From NCBI RefSeq assembly GCF_001659785.1, contig NZ_CP015961.1, positions 3,100,001 to 3,164,000 on the forward strand: a DNA stretch of 64,000 nt, in the 5' to 3' direction. Origin of the DNA: Dietzia timorensis (GTDB lineage Bacteria; Actinomycetota; Actinomycetes; Mycobacteriales; Mycobacteriaceae). The position numbers and the translations under genes are program-made. Under the pieces are notes generated by a model. That model ran no database searches and was not told the DNA's origin. It saw nothing but the letters and a program-made list of their open reading frames with translations. Shown in pieces: positions 36,121 to 44,762 of this stretch; position 1 is the stretch's first letter; every line of letters begins with the position of its first letter.

Positions 36121-36174
36121 TGAGAACATCCTCGGCAAGCGTGAAATCACAGCGCGAATCGTGAGAATATCCTC
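36121..36174. promoter_or_regulatory. Two operator-like palindromic repeats, TGAGAAYATCCTC
   Basis: TGAGAACATCCTC at 36121-36133 and TGAGAATATCCTC at 36162-36174. Each is a near-palindrome (GAGAATATCCTC pairs with itself at 10 of 12 positions) and the copies are 41 bases apart, close to four helical turns. They lie just upstream of the thiamine-binding gene and in the divergent control region of the Fe-S reductase. A dimeric regulator binding two sites on one face of the DNA is plausible; its identity is unknown. The rest of the 391-base gap has no gene. Confidence 0.5.
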
Positions 36175-36497
36175 AACTAATTCGGCCGAATCTCGCCCCA
36201 CAAGCCGCCCGGGATCGGCCGATTCCCCCTGTGTGGCACCCCCCACCCCCGATTGGCCGTAAGTCCTGCTCAAAGTATGGATACCCTACCGATGAGTTAT
36301 AAATTTCGGTGCCCGTAACCTACGGTAAAGAAAGACAATTCTGCGCGGGGCCGTCCTGCCCACTAGGGGGTCCACGGCGGAGAAGGCTTGGAAATTGCCA
36401 TAGGTACCACTCAGGTATCGCAGCGAAGCCCATCCTTCTTCGCCACCGGGAATCCCCGGCGGCCGCGCCGAGAGAGCTACGAAAGGCCGCTGCCCTT

Positions 36498-39400
36498 ATG
36501 TCACCGGTGACTATCACCCTCGGCACTATCGGGGCCATCGTCAGTTTGTTCTGTTGGTGGTCCTTCCTTAGCGGTGCGTTCCGAATGGTCAACACCATTC
36601 GGCTTGGCCAGAAGGACGGCTACAACCGTTGGCTGCCCTTCTTCCCGCGCCTCGCCACGTTGATCAAGGAATTCATCGCGCATACGCGCATGATCAGGAT
36701 CCGTTCGGTGGGCATCTTCCACTGGATGGTGATGATCGGCTTCCTCCTCGGCGCGATCGTCTGGTTCGAGGCCTACATCCAGACGTTCAACCCGCATGCG
36801 GGCTGGCCGTGGTTGTCCAACCTGGCGATCTACCACTTCATCGACGAGCTCCTCGGTCTCGGCACCGTGGTCGGCATCCTCGTCCTCATCGGAATTCGCC
36901 AGAAGAACAACCCGAACCGCGGCTCGGGCATCTCGCGCTTCACCGGTTCGGACATGCGCGCCGCGTACTTCGTCGAGGCGGTCGTCCTCCTCGAGGGCCT
37001 GGGCATGGTGTTCGTCAAGGCGGGCAAGCTCTCGCTGCAGGCCGCCGAGGGTGACCACTTCCACTGGGCCACCGACTTCGTCACCGGTCCGCTGTCGCAG
37101 ATCCTCCCGGCCAACGAGTTGATGGTCTCGATCTTCGCGCTCATCAAGCTGCTCTCGGGCATGGTGTGGCTGTACATCGTCGGCCGCAACATCACCTGGG
37201 GCGTCGCCTGGCACCGCTTCTCCGCGTTCTTCAATATCTATACGAAGCGCGATCCCAAGGGAGGCACGGCTCTCGGCGCCGTCAAGCCGATGACCCAGAA
37301 CGGCGAAGCCCTCACCATGGAGAAGGTCGAGGAGATGTCCGAGGAGGAAGACGCTCCGGAGCCACAGCTCGGCGTCGGCGCGATCGAGGACTTCTCGTGG
37401 AAGGGCTGGCTCGACTTCACCACCTGTACCGAGTGTGGCCGCTGCCAGTCGCAGTGCCCGGCGTGGAACACGGCCAAGCCGCTCTCGCCGAAGCTGCTCA
37501 TCATGTCGCTGCGCGACCACGGTTACGCGAAGGCACCGTACCTGCTCGCCGGCGGTAAGCAGGAGATGGGCGAAGAGGTCGGCCTCGTCGATTCCGAGGG
37601 CAACCCGGACTCCGCGAAGCTCTCCGCGATCCCCGAGGCCGCGCGCATCGAAGCGCAGCGTCCCCTCGTCGGCGAAACCATCGAGGGTGACGTCGCCGCT
37701 TCCGGAATTATCGACCCCGAGGCGCTGTGGGCCTGCACCAACTGCGGTGCGTGCGTCGAGCAGTGCCCGGTCGATATCGAGCACGTCGACCACATCGTCG
37801 ACATGCGCCGCTACCAGGTACTCCTGGAGTCGGACTTCCCGTCCGAGCTCGCGGGCCTGTTCAAGAACCTCGAGAACAAGGGCAACCCGTGGGGCCAGAA
37901 CCAGAGTGCGCGCCTGGACTGGACCAAGGCGCTCGACTTCGACGTGCCGGTCATCGGCCAGGACGTCGAGGACCTCGGCGACACCGAGTACCTGTTCTGG
38001 GTCGGCTGTGCCGGCGCCTTCGAGGACCGTGCGAAGAAGACGACGCAGGCCGTCGCCACGCTGCTCCACTCGGCGGGCGTGTCCTACGCGGTGCTCGGCC
38101 AGGGCGAGACCTGTACCGGTGACTCCGCCCGCCGCGCGGGCAACGAGTTCCTGTTCCAGATGCTCGCGCAGCAGAACATCGAGACCATCAACGACGCGTT
38201 CGACGGTGTCGCGGAGCCCGACCGCAAGGTCGTCGTCACCTGCCCGCACTGCCTCAATGCGCTGAAGAACGAGTACGGGCCGTTCGGCGGCAAGTACAAG
38301 GTCGTCCACCACACGCAGCTGCTCAACCGCCTCGTGCGGGAGAAGCGCCTCGTGCCGGTGTCGCCGATGGGCCAGGACGTCACCTACCACGACCCCTGCT
38401 TCCTCGGTCGCCACAACCAGGTCTACGAGCCCCCGCGCGAGCTCATCGACGGCGCGGGTGCGAAGCTCCGCGAGATGCCGCGCCACGGGCAGCGCTCGAT
38501 GTGCTGTGGCGCCGGCGGCGCGCGCATGTGGATGGAAGAGACCATCGGCAAGCGCATCAACATCGACCGTGTTGACGAGGCACTGTCGACCGATCCGCAG
38601 AAGATCGCCACGGGCTGCCCGTTCTGCCGCGTCATGCTCACTGACGGCACGACGGCGCAGACCGACGGCACCGAGCAAGAGGGCCAGGTCGAGGTGGTCG
38701 ACGTCTCGCAGATGCTCGTCGAATCCATCACGCGTGACGGCGAACTTCCTGATCCCCATGCGGTCTCCTGGCTCGACTCCCGTGGCCCGGGCGTGCCGAC
38801 GAAGGCAGAGCTCGAGGCTGCGGAGAACGAGAAGAAGAAGGCCGAGGAGGACAAGGCCGCTGCGGCGAAGGCCAAGGAGGCCGAGAAGCAGCCGAAGGCC
38901 GAGGACTCCGACGCTGCGGAAGCCTCCGAAGCCGAGGCCGATTCGGATAAGTCCGGTTCGACTGCGGGCAAGGCTGCGGCTGGCGCGGCGGCCGGCGCCG
39001 CTGCCGGTGGCGGACTCGCCCTTGGCGGCAAGGCCGCGGCTCCGGGTGGCTCGAAGGCGCCTGCTCCGGGCGGAGCTAAGAAGGAAGAGTCCTCGTCGGA
39101 CAAGGCCCCGGCTTCCGCGTCGAAGGGCGCGCCGAAGTCGGGTGGGCTCTCGCTCGGCGGCAAGGCCGCAGCTCCCGGCGGGGCGAAAGCTTCCGCTCCG
39201 GGCGGAGCGAAGAAGGAGACCCCGGCGGACGCCTCCGAGACGGGGGATTCGGAGTCCAAGGTCGACTCGGCTCAGTCCGAAAAGGCCGATGGCGACGAGG
39301 GCACCCCGGCGGCAGAAGCGCCGAAGTCCGGCGCCCCGAAGGCCGGCGGCGGGCTTGCGCTGGGCGGCAAGGCCAAGGCTCCGGGCGCATCCAGCGCGCC

Positions 39401-39992
39401 AGCGCCGGGCGCCTCGAAGGAGTCCGAGACCACCGAGGACAACTCCGCTTCCGAGGCGAACGTACCGGCCAAGTCGGACGCTGAGCAGGAATCGGCCGAG
39501 TCCACATCGAGTGAGTCCACCGAATCCGCTACGTCCGAGGACGCCCCGAAGGCCGAGGCTCCCGCCCATATGGGCGGAGCACCCAAGGCCGGAAGTGGCG
39601 GACTCTCGCTCGGAGGCAAGAGCGCGGGCGCACGGAAGTCGTCGGGCATCAAGATCGGCGGAGCCGCCGTCGGCGCCGGTGCGGCCGGCGTGGCAGCGGC
39701 CAGCGCGTCCGATTCGTCCGAATCCGAGAAGTCGGACGACGACGAAGCGGTCGCAGAGACCGAGTCCACCGAGGCAGAATCCACCGGGACCGAGGCCCCC
39801 AAGGCAGAAGAGTCGGCCAGCGAGGCTTCCACCGAGGAGACGCAGGCTGACGAGGCTTCCACCCAGGATTCGGCCAACGAGGAATCCGAAGGCTCCGCCG
39901 AGTCGGCTCCGGCCGAAGAACCTTCCACCGAGAAGAAGTCTTCCGGCAACAAGGCCAAGAAGGCCGGCGGCTACGGGCTCTCGCTCGGGTAA
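36498..39992 (+). CDS. Membrane-bound Fe-S reductase (CCG-domain, HdrD/GlpC-like) with long repetitive C-terminal tail
   Basis: A 1164-residue protein; ATG 36498 follows GAAAGG. Residues 1-260 have about six membrane helices of a NarI/HdrE-like cytochrome b type. Two 4Fe-4S motifs follow, CTECGRCQSQCP (about 310) and CTNCGACVEQCP (about 412), then two CCG domains (CPHCLNALKNEYG about 581, MCCGAGGARMW about 668, CPFC about 706). It resembles mycobacterial Rv0338c (882 residues) and should pass electrons between quinones and a soluble partner. Residues about 775-1164 are an extra Ala/Ser/Glu tail with repeated GGLSLGGKAAAPGG-type blocks, ending GYGLSLG. A perfect terminator follows. Confidence 0.88.
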   Translation: MSPVTITLGTIGAIVSLFCWWSFLSGAFRMVNTIRLGQKDGYNRWLPFFPRLATLIKEFIAHTRMIRIRSVGIFHWMVMIGFLLGAIVWFEAYIQTFNPHAGWPWLSNLAIYHFIDELLGLGTVVGILVLIGIRQKNNPNRGSGISRFTGSDMRAAYFVEAVVLLEGLGMVFVKAGKLSLQAAEGDHFHWATDFVTGPLSQILPANELMVSIFALIKLLSGMVWLYIVGRNITWGVAWHRFSAFFNIYTKRDPKGGTALGAVKPMTQNGEALTMEKVEEMSEEEDAPEPQLGVGAIEDFSWKGWLDFTTCTECGRCQSQCPAWNTAKPLSPKLLIMSLRDHGYAKAPYLLAGGKQEMGEEVGLVDSEGNPDSAKLSAIPEAARIEAQRPLVGETIEGDVAASGIIDPEALWACTNCGACVEQCPVDIEHVDHIVDMRRYQVLLESDFPSELAGLFKNLENKGNPWGQNQSARLDWTKALDFDVPVIGQDVEDLGDTEYLFWVGCAGAFEDRAKKTTQAVATLLHSAGVSYAVLGQGETCTGDSARRAGNEFLFQMLAQQNIETINDAFDGVAEPDRKVVVTCPHCLNALKNEYGPFGGKYKVVHHTQLLNRLVREKRLVPVSPMGQDVTYHDPCFLGRHNQVYEPPRELIDGAGAKLREMPRHGQRSMCCGAGGARMWMEETIGKRINIDRVDEALSTDPQKIATGCPFCRVMLTDGTTAQTDGTEQEGQVEVVDVSQMLVESITRDGELPDPHAVSWLDSRGPGVPTKAELEAAENEKKKAEEDKAAAAKAKEAEKQPKAEDSDAAEASEAEADSDKSGSTAGKAAAGAAAGAAAGGGLALGGKAAAPGGSKAPAPGGAKKEESSSDKAPASASKGAPKSGGLSLGGKAAAPGGAKASAPGGAKKETPADASETGDSESKVDSAQSEKADGDEGTPAAEAPKSGAPKAGGGLALGGKAKAPGASSAPAPGASKESETTEDNSASEANVPAKSDAEQESAESTSSESTESATSEDAPKAEAPAHMGGAPKAGSGGLSLGGKSAGARKSSGIKIGGAAVGAGAAGVAAASASDSSESEKSDDDEAVAETESTEAESTGTEAPKAEESASEASTEETQADEASTQDSANEESEGSAESAPAEEPSTEKKSSGNKAKKAGGYGLSLG

Positions 39993-40010
39993 ACCGGCCC
40001 GCCGCTAATG

Positions 40011-40051
40011 AATCGGCCCGCGATCAGTTGTTCTGATCGCGGGCCGATTCT
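40011..40051 (+). terminator. Strong terminator of the Fe-S reductase gene
   Basis: Perfect 18-bp stem (40011-40028 with 40034-40051, beginning GAATCGGCCCGCG) and a five-base TTGTT loop, followed by TCATTTCT, 18 bases after the stop. Confidence 0.9.
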
Positions 40052-40062
40052 CATTTCTGGCG

Positions 40063-40410
40063 ATGATCAACCTCAACGCTGTGCACCAACGTTGGGTCAT
40101 TCTGGAGCACGACTCACTGCGCCCCTACCCTCCGTGGGGCAACGATTCGATTCGAGTTACCACTGGCATCCCGCCCGGAGCTCATCCCCGAGGAATTCTG
40201 GCCTCCTGGCCATTAGCTATGCACTGGACCCGCGGGCCGAAGCGCACGAGTCTTCTCGGATTCTTCTGGATCGACAGTGTTGACATTTCCCATTCCAATG
40301 CCACCGCAGTGGAAGGTGCACTGATCACCGCCGAGCGACACCAGCGATCGAGTCAATACCGTGTTCACGCGGGACACCACGGCCCCAACTGGGCGTTACC
40401 TCGTCCATAG
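40063..40410 (+). CDS. Hypothetical protein
   Basis: A 115-codon frame of natural codon use and lower GC than its surroundings: MINLNAVHQRWVILEHDSLR, then IPPGAHPRGILASWPLAMHW, KRTSLLGFFWIDSVDISHSN. It begins just after the terminator with no ribosome-binding site that I can see. No family recognised. Either a small accessory gene or a decayed fragment; it sits where synteny with the aminotransferase appears broken. Confidence 0.42.
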   Translation: MINLNAVHQRWVILEHDSLRPYPPWGNDSIRVTTGIPPGAHPRGILASWPLAMHWTRGPKRTSLLGFFWIDSVDISHSNATAVEGALITAERHQRSSQYRVHAGHHGPNWALPRP

Positions 40411-40475
40411 CCAGGCGCTCGTACCTGTCGACTAATTCCTCGTACGAAAGATGGGCGCCAGGCGAAACACCGCGC

Positions 40476-40517
40476 CCGGCCGATTTCACGTAGGCGAGCC
40501 TGCGTGAAATCGGCCGG
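40476..40517 (-). terminator. 20-bp hairpin downstream of the flavin monooxygenase gene
   Basis: 40476-40495 pairs with 40498-40517 at 19 of 20 positions (CCGGCCGATTTCACG...) with a two-base turn. It is 75 bases past the monooxygenase stop. No U-run; probably a terminator or mRNA 3' protector. Confidence 0.55.
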
Positions 40518-40591
40518 ACATGTCGTTTTCGCAACGCTCACGCCCGCGGCCGAATCAACCTCACCACGCGAAGACACACCCTGGCCGAAGA

Positions 40592-42430
40592 TCACTCCGT
40601 GTGGTGCACCTCCTGCAACCCGTACACCGGCGTCGAAATTCCCTCCATCCGAGCCTTGAGCTGCAGCGTCAAATACTTCGAGTAGTGCCGCGACTGGTGC
40701 AGGTTGCCGCCGTGGATCCACAGCTGCTCGACATTCGTCGGCTTCCACATGTTTCGCAGCTCCCCTTCCCAAGGTCCCGGGTCGCGTTTCGTGTCCGAGC
40801 CGAAGCCCCACACCTTGCCCACGCGGTCGGCAACCTCGGGCGACACGATGTCGGTGAGCCACTGGTTCATCGAGCCATAGCCGGTCGCGTACACGATGAG
40901 ATCCGCCGGCAGCCGCGTCCCATCAGCCAACACGACCGCGTCGGATTCGATGTGGTCGACCTGGCCGCTTGCCAGCGCGACCTCGCCGTCGATGAGCAGC
41001 TGGCTCGCCCCGACATCGATGTAGTATCCCGACCCCCGACGCAGGTACTTCACGAACAGACCCGATCCGTCTTCGCCGAAGTCGAGATCGAATCCCACAT
41101 CCCGCAACTGCTGGTAGAACTCGGCGTCGCGCTCGGCCATCGCGTCGTATACCGGCTTCTGCGCGTCCGGCAGCAACGCATACGGCCACGAGGCGAACAG
41201 CATGTCCGCCTTCTCGGTGGTGACGCCGTTCGCCAACGCCTCCTCGGAATACAGCGGCCCCAGCCCGAGGTCCATGAGCGATTCGCTGCGCGAGATGTGC
41301 GTCGAGGACCGCTGCACCATCGTCACCTCCGCGCCCTTCTGCCACAGCGTCGCGCAAATGTCGTGCGCCGAATTGTTCGAGCCGATCACCACCGCGCGCG
41401 TGCCCTCGTAATCCTCCTCCCCGGTGAACTCCGAGGAGTGACACTGCTGACCCGCGAACGAATCCGCCCCGGGGAACGACGGCGTGTTCGGGTACCCCGA
41501 CACCCCGAGCGCGAACACGAGCTGGGTCGGCCGCAGCTCGACGTCCTCGCCGCGACGGTTGACGCGCACCTTCCACGTCCCAGCGGCCTCATCGAACTCC
41601 GCGCCCACGCATTCGGTGCCGGACCAGTAGTTGAGTTCCATGATGTCGGCGTAGTGCTCGAGCCAGTCGCCAACCTTGTCCTTGGACGGGAACACCGGCC
41701 AGTCGTCGGGGAACGGCAGGTACGGCATGTGGTCGTACCACACCGGATCGTGCAGGTGGAGGGACTTATAGCGCTTGCGCCACGAGTCCCCGGCGCGCTC
41801 GTTGCGCTCGACGACAATCGTCGGCACGTCCGCCCGCTTAAGCCGCGCGGCGAGCCCGATGCCGCCCTGCCCGCCGCCGATGATCACCACGTACGGCTGC
41901 TCCGAATACCCCAGCGTCTCCTCGGCTTCGCGCCGCCGCTCGAGCCACGTCTTCCGCTCGCGGGTGATCACGTGATCGACGCCCTTATCGCGCGCCCGAC
42001 CCTTGCGCTCCTCGAATCCCTTGAGCTCCTGCATCGTCGTGAGCAGCGTCCACGCCTTGCCCTCGCGCAGGCGCAGGTGTGCCCACCCGCGCGCCACGTC
42101 CGTCTCGAACGTTAGCCACCCATCTATGACGCCGGAGTCCGCATTTGCAGGGTCGTCCCGTCGCCAGTTCCTCGGACGAACGTCCGCGAGACGGGACGTG
42201 AGCATGTCGCGGATGTCGTCGCGCCCCTCCATGGTCTTGAGATTCCAGGTGAACGCAACGAAGTCGCGCCAGAATCCGTCGGCCTCGAAGAGCTCGGCGG
42301 CACGTCCGACGTCATTCGCGGAAAGCGCGGAGTCGAATTCCGCGAGCCACGAGTCGATGGCCTTGTCGGCCCCGGACCGGGGGTCGCCGGAGTCCGCGGC
42401 TTCGGTGGGGTTGATCTTGGTGTCGGTCAT
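40592..42430 (-). CDS. Flavin-containing monooxygenase (NAD(P)/FAD-dependent), with N-terminal SnoaL/NTF2-like domain
   Basis: A 612-residue protein. Residues about 20-140 form a nuclear-transport-factor-2/SnoaL-like fold (DSWLAEFDSALSANDVGRAA, FEADGFWRDFVAFTWN). The FAD motif VIIGGGQGGIGLAARL starts near 175. An NADP-binding motif VIGSNNSAHDICATLW is near 350 and the ATG-type motif VYATGYGS near 530. This layout matches FMO/Baeyer-Villiger-like monooxygenases; the substrate is unknown. ATG 42430 is adjacent to a divergent regulator gene, so the pair probably forms a regulated unit. Two copies of the dispersed word (42126 and 42304) lie within 180 bases near its start. Confidence 0.87.
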   Translation of the reverse strand: MTDTKINPTEAADSGDPRSGADKAIDSWLAEFDSALSANDVGRAAELFEADGFWRDFVAFTWNLKTMEGRDDIRDMLTSRLADVRPRNWRRDDPANADSGVIDGWLTFETDVARGWAHLRLREGKAWTLLTTMQELKGFEERKGRARDKGVDHVITRERKTWLERRREAEETLGYSEQPYVVIIGGGQGGIGLAARLKRADVPTIVVERNERAGDSWRKRYKSLHLHDPVWYDHMPYLPFPDDWPVFPSKDKVGDWLEHYADIMELNYWSGTECVGAEFDEAAGTWKVRVNRRGEDVELRPTQLVFALGVSGYPNTPSFPGADSFAGQQCHSSEFTGEEDYEGTRAVVIGSNNSAHDICATLWQKGAEVTMVQRSSTHISRSESLMDLGLGPLYSEEALANGVTTEKADMLFASWPYALLPDAQKPVYDAMAERDAEFYQQLRDVGFDLDFGEDGSGLFVKYLRRGSGYYIDVGASQLLIDGEVALASGQVDHIESDAVVLADGTRLPADLIVYATGYGSMNQWLTDIVSPEVADRVGKVWGFGSDTKRDPGPWEGELRNMWKPTNVEQLWIHGGNLHQSRHYSKYLTLQLKARMEGISTPVYGLQEVHHTE

Positions 42431-42497
42431 GTCCGCTCCTTCGCGTCTATACTGCCGGTTATGACGTAGCTCACACTGTGGACCCGAGGGGGTGGCA

Positions 42498-43565
42498 ATG
42501 TCGTTGCATCCGGACCTGCGTTTCGCGGAGCCCGAGGTGTTCGCGCGCCGCACGATCTCCGCGCACGAGGAGGCGCTCGCAGGAGGCCGGCCGGTCGATC
42601 TCGACCCGCGGGTCCTGCACGCGTGGAGACGCAGCGGGGATGCCGGGATTTCGCCGGAGCAGGAGCTTCCCGCGCATTTCCTCGGCGCGCCCGAGCTCGA
42701 GCGGGCACGCACGTGCACTCCGTTGCGGGCGGTCGCGGACGATCTCGTGGCCTCGCTGGCAGACACCTCGACGGCCGGCCGGCACCTCGTCGTGCTCACC
42801 GATGCGCAGGGCTCGTTGTTATGGAGATCCGGCTCTCCGGAGGCGTTGCGCCGCGCGGATTCGATCGCGTTCGCCGAGGGCGCGGACTGGTCGGAAGGCG
42901 GGATCGGCGCCAACGGGATCTCGCTGGCCCTCGACTCCGGGCGGCTCTCCCACGCCACGGCCGGCGAGCACTTCGTTCGCTCCCACCATGGGTGGACATG
43001 CACGGCGGCGCCGATCCGCGATCGGGCGGGGTCCATCGTCGGGGTGCTCGATGTGTCGCTGCCCGTGCGCTTCGCAACGACCGAGGTGGCGTCCCTGGTG
43101 CGCTGCGGCGCCCGGCTGGCAGAGACGCTGCTCGCCCAACTTTCGCCACCGCCTGCAGCGCCGGACACCGAGGCCGTCTCGAACCCGATCCGCCGGATCC
43201 GTCTGCTCGGCTGGCGACCGGCGGTCGTCCGCACCGATGGCACGGAGTTACTGCTCAGCGAGAGGCGTGCGGAATTACTGGCCTTGCTCGCTTCGCGGGA
43301 GGCATGGTCTGCGCGCGCTCTTGCCGAGGAGCTGTACGGCGATGCGGCCGCGACTACGACCGTTCGGGGCGAGATCAAACGCCTGCGTCAGCAGAGCGGC
43401 CTCGCCATCGACTCACAGCCGTATGCCCTTCACCCGGATGAGAGGGCATGCGTCGATTTCCTACATGTTGCCGAGCCCGAAGAGCTACTGCCGGACTCCG
43501 AGGTCCCTGCGCTAGTTGTGATGTCCAGGGAGGTTGTACCGCTGCTCGGTGGTGAGTCGGGGTGA
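42498..43565 (+). CDS. GAF-domain transcriptional regulator (AcoR-like), C-terminus altered by an IS insertion
   Basis: A 355-residue protein starting at ATG 42498, six bases after GAGGGGG. The N-terminal region (LHAWRRSGDAGISPEQEL) and GAF domain (about 90-210, DWSEGGIGANGISLALDSGR and HHGWTCTAAPIRD) are like AcoR-type regulators. Instead of the sigma-54 AAA+ module there is a short C-terminal winged-helix-like region (WSARALAEELYGD). It is divergent from the monooxygenase and probably controls it. From base 43517 on, the reading frame is IS481 DNA: removing the IS and one 6-bp target copy gives EVPALVDLRYGI and a stop at 44651-44653. The last native residues are thus replaced by an IS-encoded tail. 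Confidence 0.82.
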   Translation: MSLHPDLRFAEPEVFARRTISAHEEALAGGRPVDLDPRVLHAWRRSGDAGISPEQELPAHFLGAPELERARTCTPLRAVADDLVASLADTSTAGRHLVVLTDAQGSLLWRSGSPEALRRADSIAFAEGADWSEGGIGANGISLALDSGRLSHATAGEHFVRSHHGWTCTAAPIRDRAGSIVGVLDVSLPVRFATTEVASLVRCGARLAETLLAQLSPPPAAPDTEAVSNPIRRIRLLGWRPAVVRTDGTELLLSERRAELLALLASREAWSARALAEELYGDAAATTTVRGEIKRLRQQSGLAIDSQPYALHPDERACVDFLHVAEPEELLPDSEVPALVVMSREVVPLLGGESG

Positions 43566-44625
43566 CAAGGGAAGACCTCCGGTAGTGGAGTGGAGCTGTC
43601 TAGTTCACCGCTTCAGGTCCCGGAGGTCTTCATGTCCCACGCTAACGCTGTCTTGACGCCACGCACACGATTGCGGCTGGCGAAGTTGGTCGTCGAGGAC
43701 CATTGGACGTATTCAGCGGTGGCGAAAATGTTTATGGTCGCGCCGCGCACAGCGAAGAAGTGGGCTGATAGATACCGGGCCGAAGGCGCCTCGGGAATGG
43801 CCGATCGCAGCTCGCGTCCTCGCCGTAGCCCGGGCAAGACACCGCAGTCGGTCGTGCGTCGGATCGTGGCGTTGCGCTGGCGCAAGCGGCTCGGACCGGT
43901 CCAGATCGCTGGCCGGCTCGGCGTGCCTGCCTCGACCGTGCATGCGGTGCTGGCGCGGTGCCGGATCAACCGACTCACCTACATCGACCGTGTCACTGGG
44001 GAGCCGCTGCGCCGTTACGAGCACCCGTATCCGGGCTCAATGATCCACGTCGACGTCACCAAGTTCGGCAACATCCCCGACGGCGGCGGGCACAAGTTCG
44101 TCGGTCGCAAGCAGGGCCAGCAGAATTCGCTAGCAACAGCGCATCGAACGGGCGAGCGTGGGAAGGATTACCGCCCCCGAATCGGCACCGCCTACGTCCA
44201 CACGGTCATCGATGACCACTCCCGGGTCGCCTACGCCGAGATCTGCTCTGATGAGAAGGCCGAGACCGCGATCGGGGTCCTGCGCCGAGCGACAGCATGG
44301 TTCGCCGAACGAGGCGTTGTGGTCGAACGAGTTCTTTCCGACAACGGCTCGTGTTACCGCGCCCATACCTGGCGAGATGCATGTGCTGACCTAGGTATCA
44401 AGCACAAGCGAACACGTCCCTACCGGCCACAGACCAACGGCAAGATCGAGCGTTTCCACCGCACCTTGTCCGACGGCTGGGCCTACGCCCAGTTCTACGC
44501 GTCAACTGCACAGCGCAACGCAGCCCTGCCTGAGTGGATGCACTTCTACAATCATCACCGAGCACATTCCGCTATAGGAGGCCAGGCCCCAGTCACCCGA
44601 CTGACCAACCTCCCTGGACATCACA
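43517..44625 (+). mobile_element. IS481-family insertion sequence, 1109 bp
   Basis: Terminal inverted repeats: TGTGATGTCCAGGGAGGTTG at 43517-43536 and its exact complement at 44606-44625. A 6-bp direct duplication GCTAGT flanks it (43511-43516 and 44626-44631). That fits the NCTAGN target known for IS481. One complete transposase gene; the element looks intact and recent. Confidence 0.93.
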
Positions 44626-44630
44626 GCTAG
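43632..44630 (+). CDS. IS481-family transposase
   Basis: A 332-residue DDE transposase; ATG 43632 (MSHANAVLTPRTRLRLAK) lies in GGAGGTCTTC context. N-terminal helix-turn-helix domains (VAKMFMVAPRTAKKWADRYR), then an integrase core: Asp in MIHVDVTKFG, Asp in VIDDHSRVAY, VLSDNGSCYRAH, and Glu in TNGKIERFHRTL. The stop codon TAG (44628-44630) lies in the duplicated target GCTAGT, not in the element, so insertion at NCTAGN supplies the stop. Complete, so potentially active. Confidence 0.93.
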   Translation: MSHANAVLTPRTRLRLAKLVVEDHWTYSAVAKMFMVAPRTAKKWADRYRAEGASGMADRSSRPRRSPGKTPQSVVRRIVALRWRKRLGPVQIAGRLGVPASTVHAVLARCRINRLTYIDRVTGEPLRRYEHPYPGSMIHVDVTKFGNIPDGGGHKFVGRKQGQQNSLATAHRTGERGKDYRPRIGTAYVHTVIDDHSRVAYAEICSDEKAETAIGVLRRATAWFAERGVVVERVLSDNGSCYRAHTWRDACADLGIKHKRTRPYRPQTNGKIERFHRTLSDGWAYAQFYASTAQRNAALPEWMHFYNHHRAHSAIGGQAPVTRLTNLPGHHS

Positions 44631-44762
44631 TCGACCTGCGCTACGGAATATGACGGGCGGTGCTTTCGAATTGTGATGACATACCCGATTCCCGAACACC
44701 ACGGGGCCTAACGAGACGTGCTCAGACCGTCGCTCACCCAACGTGAATGATAGCGTCCAGGT

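Noticed and set aside
36501-39569. 1022-codon minus-strand frame opposite the Fe-S reductase
   Set aside because: Same reason: antisense to a protein with clear Fe-S and membrane motifs; composition is unnatural.
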